NCBI GenBank assembly: GCA_030263715.1
Contig: SZPM01000005.1
Span: 124,001 to 188,000, forward strand
Origin: ATM1 sp003577165
GTDB lineage: Bacteria; Armatimonadota; Fimbriimonadia; Fimbriimonadales; ATM1
Reading direction: 5' to 3'
Length of the DNA: 64,000 nt
Shown here piece by piece: positions 25,370 to 32,941 of this stretch (positions within the stretch are counted from its first letter, which is position 1; each line of letters starts with the position of its first letter). The notes beneath the pieces were generated by a model. It saw only the letters and a list, made by a program, of their open reading frames with translations, was not told the origin of the DNA and made no database searches. A program made the translations under genes and the position numbers.

Positions 25370-26714
25370 TGGCGAGCCTCGCTTTCGGAAGAATCAGGCC
25401 AAGCACGGACGCGGCCCAGATGCCGAGGCCGACCAGTTCGACGAAACCCGTGAACCCCATCGGCGCGAATGCGATCGGAGTGAAGTCGGTCGCGACTTCG
25501 CACGCGACGCGCGCCATGTTCCCAATGTTGATGAGCCAGAAAACTGACCAGAGTCGGGGAAGGCTTGTCGGGTCGCGATCCGTCATCGAGGCCGCCACAT
25601 GAAGTGAGAAGCCGATGATCATCTGTGAAATGAAGCCGACCGTCACCGCGTGGCGGATCGCCCCGGTGTAGGCGTGAGAAAAGGGAACCCCGAGGAGGCT
25701 GAGGTGAACCGGCTCCCAGACGAGAAGGACGCCCGCGATGAACAGCCACGCAAGGGAGGCGCGCTGGAACTTGTGCGAGCGGAGGTATGTGTCGGCCGGC
25801 TCGAAAATCCGCGCTGCGACGATGGCAGCGGTCGCTCCGAATAGCAGGAGCGGGCCCGAAGCGTAGTAGAGGGCTCCCGCGCCCGGCGCCAGGCCCGCAT
25901 CGAAGAACTGAATCCAGCCGACGATGCGGACGATGACGCCGAGATTCCAGAGGAAGAAGGCCGCATTCGCCCAAGCCCGGAGAGGCTCACGGTAGCCGAA
26001 GCAATGGCTGAACTTGGACAGCCCGACTCCGAAAATCATGTTCGCAACAAATCCGAGGAAGGTGGCCTCCCTGTATGGAGAGAACCACTGGGCCACGAAT
26101 TGAATCGAGGCATTGGGATCGGACTGGTGTGAACCGGCGAACAGGATCGGATCGAGCCATGCGATGCCTATGAAGTAGAAGAGGGAAACGAAGACGTAGA
26201 GCGTTTGCCAGGGGGCCTTGCCCTGCTTACTGCGCGTCAGGCCGATGTTGGCGACGAACAGCGTGACTCCGACCGCCTGAAGGACGGAGGAGCCGATTCC
26301 CACTGGGAGCCACACCTCCGGCTGCACCCGAACGAGGGGCTCGGCGGCGAACCTCAGGCCGATGCCAACGGCGATCGTGATGAGGCTCAGCCAGGCGAGT
26401 GTATTGAACAGCCTGAGTTTGCTCTGCATCGGCGCGTGCTGCTGCAGGGCGAAACCGATGATGAAGAAGCCGACCCATCCGAAGACCTGGCTGTTGGCGT
26501 GCGCGAGCACGTAGGGGGTCCAGGCCGACGCTGTGTAACTTCCCTGGACGGAGATGCCGTAAAGGGCGACGGCGCCGAGCAGACAGCCTGCCGTTAGAAC
26601 GGAGAGAATCCCTGCGATGAAAAAGGGCTTGTAGATTTCGACGAATGCCTTCCGTTCCTCCGGCTTGTTGCGTGTGAGGAGCTGGACGTTTGAGGCAGTG
26701 GCTGGGGATGACAT
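25362..26714 (-). CDS. nnrS: NnrS-family membrane heme protein
   Basis: A 450-residue protein with about 12 membrane helices and the NnrS patterns 'VLAHANSQVFGWVGFFIIGF', 'PYREATFLGFVANMIFGVG' and 'GAIRHAVTVGFISQMIIGFSLH'. The histidines in these are the likely heme/metal ligands. NnrS proteins accompany denitrification genes and protect against nitrosative stress. I start at the ATG at 26714; the longer reading to 26813 runs through both operators. It overlaps the Crp/Fnr gene downstream and is divergent from the molybdoenzyme operon. Confidence 0.87.
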   Translation of the reverse strand: MSSPATASNVQLLTRNKPEERKAFVEIYKPFFIAGILSVLTAGCLLGAVALYGISVQGSYTASAWTPYVLAHANSQVFGWVGFFIIGFALQQHAPMQSKLRLFNTLAWLSLITIAVGIGLRFAAEPLVRVQPEVWLPVGIGSSVLQAVGVTLFVANIGLTRSKQGKAPWQTLYVFVSLFYFIGIAWLDPILFAGSHQSDPNASIQFVAQWFSPYREATFLGFVANMIFGVGLSKFSHCFGYREPLRAWANAAFFLWNLGVIVRIVGWIQFFDAGLAPGAGALYYASGPLLLFGATAAIVAARIFEPADTYLRSHKFQRASLAWLFIAGVLLVWEPVHLSLLGVPFSHAYTGAIRHAVTVGFISQMIIGFSLHVAASMTDRDPTSLPRLWSVFWLINIGNMARVACEVATDFTPIAFAPMGFTGFVELVGLGIWAASVLGLILPKARLASA

Positions 26715-26753
26715 GCCTGAAATGAATCCTATGTCGAAGGGGTAGACGCCTGA

Positions 26754-26769
26754 CATGACACGCGTCATA
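26754..26769. promoter_or_regulatory. Crp/Fnr-type operator (CATGAC-ACGC-GTCATA)
   Basis: Palindrome centred 47 bases before the nnrS ATG, near the class II position for that gene. Confidence 0.75.
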
Positions 26770-26798
26770 ATTTCGCGTAGATAAGGAATGGGCGGAGT

Positions 26799-26814
26799 TA
26801 TGACAGGTGTCATA
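26799..26814. promoter_or_regulatory. Crp/Fnr-type operator (TATGAC-AGGT-GTCATA)
   Basis: Perfect palindrome centred about 72 bases before the molybdoenzyme ATG and 45 bases from the nnrS-side copy. Confidence 0.8.
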
Positions 26815-26848
26815 GCGGCCCTCCTCCGCGATCCTGAGAATTAGGGGG

Positions 26849-26870
26849 GTCGGCCAGAAGGCCGGCTTTT
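26849..26870 (+). terminator. Hairpin plus T4 in the molybdoenzyme leader
   Basis: Stem GTCGGCC / GGCCGGC (one G-T pair) with an AGAA loop, followed at once by TTTT and then the ATG 8 bases later. Its place between operator and start suggests attenuation, translation control, or a roadblock for upstream transcription. Confidence 0.45.
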
Positions 26871-26878
26871 GATAAAAA

Positions 26879-29323
26879 ATGGCAACACGACACCCAGTCC
26901 CTGGACGCCACATGGGCGCCATACCCGAGCCGAAAGGGAACGTCCGCGTCGTTCGCACCACCGACAGCCCGAACTGCACGGGCGCATGTGGATGGCTTGC
27001 CACTGTGGTTGACGACGTCATCGTCGATCTCAAGCCTGCCGCCGACTATCCGTGCGAGGAGTACAACCCGCGCGGCTGTCTGCGCGGCATGTCCATGACG
27101 CACATGATCTACGGGCCGGACCGCATCAAGCGCCCGCTGATCCGCACGGGTGCGCGTGGAGAAGGCAAGTGGCGCGAGGCGTCGTGGGACGAAGCACTCG
27201 ACTACATCGCCGAGAAGATGATCCACATCCGTGACAACTACGGATACGAGAGCATCATGCTCTTCAACCAGGTTGTCGGAACAGGTTACGTTCAGAAGGG
27301 TGCACAAATCCGAATGGCGGCGAAACTCGGGATGTCATTCGCCACCGCATACGACTTTAACGGCGACATCTCAATGGGCTTCACTCACACCGTCGGGATT
27401 GACTGCGTGGAATGCGAAACGAAGAGTTGGGGCTACGCCCGCTACGCCATCTTGTGGTCGAGCAACGTGTTCCAAACGAGAATTCCAGATGCGAAGTTTC
27501 TGACGAAGCACGCAAAGCAGAACAACAACTGCAAGATCGTCTGCATTGACCCGAGATGCAGTCAAACGGCAAAGGGCGCCGACCTCTGGCTGCCCATCCA
27601 CCCCGGCACGGACTGCGCCCTCGCTCTCTCCATGTGCCATGTGATCATGGAGAAGAACCTGGTGGATTGGAAGTTCCTCCAGAAATTCACCGACTGCTGC
27701 ACGTTCGTGAGATCCGACAACGGGATGAGGCTTCGAGCCTCTGACCTGGGCTTGGGCAGCGAAAGCGAGTTCGTGGTGTGGGATGAAGGGAAGAACGATT
27801 GGTTCGTCCTCCCGGCGGACACCCTCAAACTGCCGGAAGACGCGAAGTTCGCCTTTCGCGGAACGCGCACCGTAAACATCGGCGGCCAAGACGTGAAGGT
27901 CACGCCGGTGTTCCAGATACTCGAAGACGTGATCATGCGGGACGAGTACCGGCCGGAGAACGTCGCGAAGATCACCGACATCCCGGCCGAGACGATTCGC
28001 CAGATCGCAACCGAGTACGCGACGATTCGCCCCGCCTCCATCATCATCGGAATGGGGATCAACCACAGGCTGCACGGCGACCTCACGATGCGCGCGATCC
28101 TGTTCCTGGCTTCGCTCGTGGGCGCACACGGGAAGCCCGGCGAATCCGTTTCGATCTACTCCGGACAGCACCACTTCCGCCTCGACGTTTCCGGGTGGTG
28201 GTTCCCGAACGGAAAGCGGCCGAACATGGTGCCGATGCACTACTTCGTCATGGGTCGGCCGACGAAGACGATCAACCCAAAGATCAAGTTCCCTCAGCAT
28301 GGATTCCACGGACTGATCGTCTCGCACGCGAATCCGCTCGTTACCGAGTTTTCAGGTCCACTCAAGGAGGCGATTGACCGCTGCGAGTTGTATGTCGCCA
28401 TCGACTTTTCAATGACGCCGACGTGCGAGTATGCGGACGTGGTGCTCCCGGCGCCCACTTTTTGGGAGAAGTACGAACTCGTCGGCACGAGCTGCCATCC
28501 GTACTTGCAGATACAGCAGGAGGTGGTGCCGCCGCAATATGACAGCCGCACAGAGTTCTGGATCGTGCAAGAACTCATCCGACGGCTGGATCCAAGCCTT
28601 CTGCCGGAATTCGATTACACGGAATTCGACGCCATCGAGATGATGCTCGCGACGGGCGGAAAGGAAGTGGAGGGTATCACCCTCGATGCCCTGATGAAGG
28701 GACCGGTGCGCCTGAAGGTGCACGATCCGGAGTGCGGACTCGATGAGCAGATTCATGACGAGAAGCCGTTCCCTCCGCGTGCCTATCCGTTCCCCGAAGG
28801 CGCGCAGCGCGAATTCCTAAAGACCGGTCGCATGGAGTTCTACAAGGAAGAGGAAGTCTTCGGCAAACTCGGCGAATCGGTGCCTGTCTACAAGCCATCG
28901 TTCGAGCACCTGCATCCTGAAGATCAGGCCTTGCCGTTCTCGATAGTAACGCCGCACTCGAAGTGGCGTGTGCACTCGACGCACAGCAACAACCCGGTGC
29001 TCCTCAACCTCAACCGCAAGCCGGTCGTCGAGATCAATCCGAAGGACGCGGCGGAGAGAGGCATCTCGGACGGCGATGAGGTTGAAATTTACAACCGGCG
29101 GGGATCGTATCGCCTCTGGGCCCTTGTCACCGAGGCGATCAAACCGGGAGTGCTGTGCACAGATCACGCATGGTGGGACCGTTACCTAGCGGGCGGCCAC
29201 TACCAAAGCGTGCACACATTCCAAACCGTGAAACCCACGCACGAAAACTACTACATGCCTGCCGTCTACGCGCCTGGGCAACACTGGAAGGACACAAGGG
29301 TCGAGATTAGGAAGGTGAAATAG
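26879..29323 (+). CDS. NarG-like (type II DMSO reductase family) molybdopterin oxidoreductase
   Basis: An 814-residue catalytic subunit binding bis-MGD molybdenum. The N-terminal cluster motif 'NCTGACGW' (C33, C37) and 'NPRGCLRG' (C67) matches NarG. The first ligand position, four residues before C33, is Asp29 instead of the NarG His. 'YDFNGDISMGFTHTVG' aligns with the NarG Mo-ligand segment, giving D163 as the Mo ligand, and 'WSSNVFQTRIPDAKF' follows as in NarG. There is no Tat signal, so it should be cytoplasmic. It is much shorter than NarG (about 1240 aa). Nitrate reduction or nitrite oxidation is the likely reaction, but other type II substrates are possible. The ATG at 26879 lacks a Shine-Dalgarno; the operon continues 2 bases later. 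Confidence 0.85.
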   Translation: MATRHPVPGRHMGAIPEPKGNVRVVRTTDSPNCTGACGWLATVVDDVIVDLKPAADYPCEEYNPRGCLRGMSMTHMIYGPDRIKRPLIRTGARGEGKWREASWDEALDYIAEKMIHIRDNYGYESIMLFNQVVGTGYVQKGAQIRMAAKLGMSFATAYDFNGDISMGFTHTVGIDCVECETKSWGYARYAILWSSNVFQTRIPDAKFLTKHAKQNNNCKIVCIDPRCSQTAKGADLWLPIHPGTDCALALSMCHVIMEKNLVDWKFLQKFTDCCTFVRSDNGMRLRASDLGLGSESEFVVWDEGKNDWFVLPADTLKLPEDAKFAFRGTRTVNIGGQDVKVTPVFQILEDVIMRDEYRPENVAKITDIPAETIRQIATEYATIRPASIIIGMGINHRLHGDLTMRAILFLASLVGAHGKPGESVSIYSGQHHFRLDVSGWWFPNGKRPNMVPMHYFVMGRPTKTINPKIKFPQHGFHGLIVSHANPLVTEFSGPLKEAIDRCELYVAIDFSMTPTCEYADVVLPAPTFWEKYELVGTSCHPYLQIQQEVVPPQYDSRTEFWIVQELIRRLDPSLLPEFDYTEFDAIEMMLATGGKEVEGITLDALMKGPVRLKVHDPECGLDEQIHDEKPFPPRAYPFPEGAQREFLKTGRMEFYKEEEVFGKLGESVPVYKPSFEHLHPEDQALPFSIVTPHSKWRVHSTHSNNPVLLNLNRKPVVEINPKDAAERGISDGDEVEIYNRRGSYRLWALVTEAIKPGVLCTDHAWWDRYLAGGHYQSVHTFQTVKPTHENYYMPAVYAPGQHWKDTRVEIRKVK

Positions 29324-29324
29324 C

Positions 29325-31214
29325 ATGGCGCGGATGGCGATGCTCATCGACCTGACGCGATGCATCGGATGCGATGCATGCACAGTCGCCTGCAAGCAGG
29401 AGAACGGAACGCCCGTCGACGTCTTCTTCGCTCGCGTGCTGAACGTGGAGTACGGCACGTATCCGAACGTGAAGCGCGTTTACATCCCGGTTCTCTGCAA
29501 TCACTGCGACGATGCGCCTTGTCTTAAGAGTTGTCCGAACAAAGCGATTATCCGCAGGCAAGACGGGATCGTCCTGATCGATCAGGATCGGTGCCGAGGG
29601 ACTGGAGCGTGCGTCTCTGCATGCCCATACGGGAACATCTATCTCAACACGCACGATCACTGGTATCTCAACCCCGATGAGCCTTACGAGCGAGACTTCG
29701 TCAAACCGAGGCTCAGAAGAAACGTCGCGCGCAAATGCACGTACTGCGCTCACAGAGTGGACGAGGGGCTCGATCCCGCTTGCGTCGTCGCATGCCCCAC
29801 CACCGCCCGCATCTTTGGCGACTTGGACGATTCCGACAGCGTGATCTCGAAATACATCCGCGAGCAGAAGGAAACGACTGCCCGAGAGCCGTTCCACCTC
29901 CTTCCTGAGGCGGGCACGAAGCCCGCGGGCCTTTACCTCGGAACGATGTCCGAACAGCAGGTTTCGACGCTCGGCGAGCGTGCGCCGGCGGAAACGGTCG
30001 AATACGTGCCTTACGAGAGCGCGGAGCCTCCCGTCGACGGGGCGCACGCGGGTCGAAGCACTGGTCTCTCCCTGATTCTCGGTTTAGTTCTTGGGTTCGG
30101 ACTGCTCGCATCGTCTGCGCAGGCCCAATCGGACGCGACCATCGCGTCAAAGGCCAACGCATTGGACGTGTACTCTACGACGACCTGCGGCGGCTGCCAT
30201 GGCGTGGAAGCGATGGGCGGTTTCGGCCCTCCGCTTGCGCGCACGAAGCTGACGCTCGAAGAGTTCCGCCAGATTGTAAGGAAAGGGCAGGGAATGATGC
30301 CCTCCATTCCCGCCTCGGAGCTTTCGGACGCGGATCTGAGTTCCACGTACAACGAAGTCAAAGCCGCGGAATGGAAGGAAGAGCAGATCCCGATTGCGTA
30401 CAAGGTGGGACAACTGCTCAGCACGAAGAACGTCTCGAAGTTCTTCACATGGGTGTTCATCATCTCGTTCCTCTTCGGCCTCAAAGTGCTTTGGTACTGG
30501 CTGAGCGCGGCAGGGATCAAACACCTAATGCCATACCTGGGCAAGGTCGGCTACGCGAAATCAGCTTTCATCGCACTTCGCAGCCTGGTGGTGGACGGTC
30601 TGCTCGTCGCATCACTTTGGAGACGGAGCAAGAAGCGGTGGTTCATGCACGGCCTCATGCTCTACGGAATGATCGGCCTCATCGTGGCGGACATCCTGAT
30701 GGCGATCTACAACCCCTCGAGGAGCCACCTGCCGCTCAACGACCCACTGAAGTGGCTTCCCGTGGGATCGGGAATCGCAGTCTTCCTCGGCGCGCTATAC
30801 GTCAAGATTCGGTACTCCACGGACGAATACATTGACAACGGCCTGACACTTGGAAGAGACTTCCTCTTCGTAAACCTGCTATTCCACACTGTCTTCAGCG
30901 GTTTTCTCGACGTTTGGATCGGTCGAGTCGGCGAGCCCGGATGGGTCATGCCGATTCACATCTATCACCTGGCTTGCGTTGCCCTATTGATGCTGACCGC
31001 TCCCTTCACTCGCTTCCAGCATGCATTCGTCGTGCCGTTCTTGGTGGCAATGACGAGGCTTTCGGAAGCTGTGACTCAAGGCCAAGCGCATCCCGGATTC
31101 GTGTATGAGCCTTCCCCTGGAAGGCATCACAAGTCGGAGCGCATCGCCTCCGACGTCATCCAGAACATCGACCCGGACTTCAAAGGGAAGGTCCGAATTC
31201 GTTACTACCCGTAG
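29325..31214 (+). CDS. Fusion: NarH-like FeS subunit, cytochrome c and membrane cytochrome b-like domain
   Basis: A 629-residue fusion. Residues 1-190 form a four-cluster ferredoxin module: 'CIGCDACTVAC', 'CNHCDDAPCLKSC', 'CRGTGACVSAC' (Thr where a fourth Cys would sit, as in the NarH 3Fe-4S site) and 'CTYC...CVVAC'. A membrane helix (about 246-266, ending 'SSAQAQ' like a signal sequence) leads to a cytochrome c domain with one CGGCH (C288, C291, H292) and 'GMMPSIPASELSD'. The rest has about six membrane helices with histidines for heme b. This would put FeS domain, periplasmic heme c and quinol-side heme b in one chain, replacing separate NarH and NarI-like subunits for the upstream catalytic protein. 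Confidence 0.85.
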   Translation: MARMAMLIDLTRCIGCDACTVACKQENGTPVDVFFARVLNVEYGTYPNVKRVYIPVLCNHCDDAPCLKSCPNKAIIRRQDGIVLIDQDRCRGTGACVSACPYGNIYLNTHDHWYLNPDEPYERDFVKPRLRRNVARKCTYCAHRVDEGLDPACVVACPTTARIFGDLDDSDSVISKYIREQKETTAREPFHLLPEAGTKPAGLYLGTMSEQQVSTLGERAPAETVEYVPYESAEPPVDGAHAGRSTGLSLILGLVLGFGLLASSAQAQSDATIASKANALDVYSTTTCGGCHGVEAMGGFGPPLARTKLTLEEFRQIVRKGQGMMPSIPASELSDADLSSTYNEVKAAEWKEEQIPIAYKVGQLLSTKNVSKFFTWVFIISFLFGLKVLWYWLSAAGIKHLMPYLGKVGYAKSAFIALRSLVVDGLLVASLWRRSKKRWFMHGLMLYGMIGLIVADILMAIYNPSRSHLPLNDPLKWLPVGSGIAVFLGALYVKIRYSTDEYIDNGLTLGRDFLFVNLLFHTVFSGFLDVWIGRVGEPGWVMPIHIYHLACVALLMLTAPFTRFQHAFVVPFLVAMTRLSEAVTQGQAHPGFVYEPSPGRHHKSERIASDVIQNIDPDFKGKVRIRYYP

Positions 31215-31231
31215 CAACCTAAAGAGACGAA

Positions 31232-31741
31232 ATGAGCGAACCAACTCAATCAACAAAATTCGGCGAAGAACCGGAGTCGCCACAGCGCAGAAAGGTTCTC
31301 GGCTGGCTCGTCGGAGTCATCAACCTTCTCGTCGTCGGCGCCGTCATCGGTCCGGTTCTCGGCTTCATGGGAGGCCCGCTTGCGCGCAGGCGCGAGTCAC
31401 CGCAATGGATCCCGGTCATGGACGAGTCCGACCTGCCCGACGGGTCCGTCCGCGAGGTGAAGTACGCGGTTCGCGTGCAGGACGGATACAGAATTGCGAA
31501 CCACGAGTACGTCGTGTATCTGAAGCGGAACGGTTCCGAAGTCATCGCCCTCGATCCGACTTGCACTCACCTCGGCTGCCGAGTGAAGTACCAGGAGGAA
31601 AAGAGCCGTTTCTTCTGCCCATGCCATGGCGGCGTCTTCGACGCAGAAGGCAAGGTCGTGAGCGGACCGCCCCCCCGGGCTCTCGACCGACACTCGGCGA
31701 AGTTCGAAGGCGGCAAAGTCTGGGTGAAGCGAGAGGCATAA
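31232..31741 (+). CDS. qcrA: Rieske iron-sulfur protein
   Basis: A 169-residue protein with an N-terminal membrane anchor (about 27-50) and a Rieske domain binding a 2Fe-2S cluster through 'CTHLGC' and 'CPCHGG'. It accepts electrons from quinol in cytochrome bc/b6f-type complexes. It lies 17 bases after the fusion protein and 3 bases before the cytochrome b gene, so the Rieske/cytochrome b pair is built into the molybdoenzyme operon. Confidence 0.93.
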   Translation: MSEPTQSTKFGEEPESPQRRKVLGWLVGVINLLVVGAVIGPVLGFMGGPLARRRESPQWIPVMDESDLPDGSVREVKYAVRVQDGYRIANHEYVVYLKRNGSEVIALDPTCTHLGCRVKYQEEKSRFFCPCHGGVFDAEGKVVSGPPPRALDRHSAKFEGGKVWVKREA

Positions 31742-31744
31742 GCG

Positions 31745-32941
31745 ATGGAACAGAAGGACCTAACGCCTGAATCTCCAGTAGTACGCGAGCCGGAGCCGGT
31801 TACCGAAGAAGAGCGCCTGCGTCGTGCACGGCCCGGGCTGAAAGACTGGCTCGAACTGCGACTCGGCTGGTGGGGTTTCGTTCGCAAGAACTTGGACGAA
31901 CCGATGCCTCCCGGCGTCGGATGGTGGCAGACGCTCGGCAATCTTGTCCTCACACTGCTGGTCTTCCAATTTGTGACCGGCATCGCCCTGGCGATGTATT
32001 ACAGCCCCTCACCGGACACGGCGTACCAGAGCGTGAAGCACATCACGGAGAACGTCACGCTTGGCTCCTTCGTCCGTGGGCTGCACAGTTACGGATCGAG
32101 TGCGATCATGATCGCGATCGTTCTCCACATTCTGCGGACGTTCTTCTGGGGCTCCTACAAGAGACCCCGAGAACTTACGTGGGTCGTCGGTAGCGTGATC
32201 TTCATGATTATGCTGGGCTTCTCCTTCACTGGCTACCTTTTGCCGTGGGATCAGAAGGCGTATTGGGCGACCGTGGTCGGGACGAGAATCATCGCAACGG
32301 TTCCGCTCGTCGGCGAAAGCCTGCTCGTCCTGGTACGGGGGGGCGAAGAAGTCGGCGCCCTGACCTTGACTCGGTTCTATGCGATTCACATCATGCTTCT
32401 CCCGGCGGGGCTGATCGCGCTGACTGGACTTCACCTCTATCTCGTTCGCAGGCACCACATTGCAGGGCCCGTAACGCCGGTGAAGGGCAGGCCACGCCCC
32501 TTCTATCCTTCGCAACTGTTCAAGGACGCAGTTGTCGTGTTGGTCGGGGTGGGGGCCGTCGTGTTCCTGGCGATCGCCATGCCGCCGGGACTCGAAGGAG
32601 TCGCCGATCCGACGGGAACGGACTTTGCGCCGAGGCCCGAGTGGTATTTCCTCGGCCTCTACGAACTTCTCAAGATCATGCCGCCCGGTTACGAGGTCTT
32701 AGCGACGTTCGTGATTCCCGGAATCATCAGCGTCGGGATGCTCATCCTTCCGTGGCTTGACCGATCGAGGTCGAGGCATCCCGGAAAGAGGCAACTCATC
32801 ATCGACCTCGCGATGGCAGTCATCCTGTTGATCGGTCTCTGCACGTTGAAGGGAATCCTGGAGACGCCTCCGCCTCACACACCCAGCGAGGCATCGCATT
32901 CTGCGGCTGCACCTGAAACGGCTACAATGGCCGAGCGGTGA
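31745..32941 (+). CDS. qcrB: Cytochrome b (b6 and subunit IV fused)
   Basis: A 398-residue membrane protein. Four heme-b histidines are seen: H114 and H128 in the second helix, and H215 and H230 in the fourth. The 15-residue spacing of the second pair is the b6f type. The quinol-site motif 'PEWYFLGLYELLK' appears in the C-terminal part, so b6 and subunit IV are fused. With the Rieske protein it would oxidise menaquinol. A cytochrome c1 or f subunit is missing; the heme c in the upstream fusion protein may take that role. Its stop overlaps the following GTG (GTGA). Confidence 0.92.
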   Translation: MEQKDLTPESPVVREPEPVTEEERLRRARPGLKDWLELRLGWWGFVRKNLDEPMPPGVGWWQTLGNLVLTLLVFQFVTGIALAMYYSPSPDTAYQSVKHITENVTLGSFVRGLHSYGSSAIMIAIVLHILRTFFWGSYKRPRELTWVVGSVIFMIMLGFSFTGYLLPWDQKAYWATVVGTRIIATVPLVGESLLVLVRGGEEVGALTLTRFYAIHIMLLPAGLIALTGLHLYLVRRHHIAGPVTPVKGRPRPFYPSQLFKDAVVVLVGVGAVVFLAIAMPPGLEGVADPTGTDFAPRPEWYFLGLYELLKIMPPGYEVLATFVIPGIISVGMLILPWLDRSRSRHPGKRQLIIDLAMAVILLIGLCTLKGILETPPPHTPSEASHSAAAPETATMAER

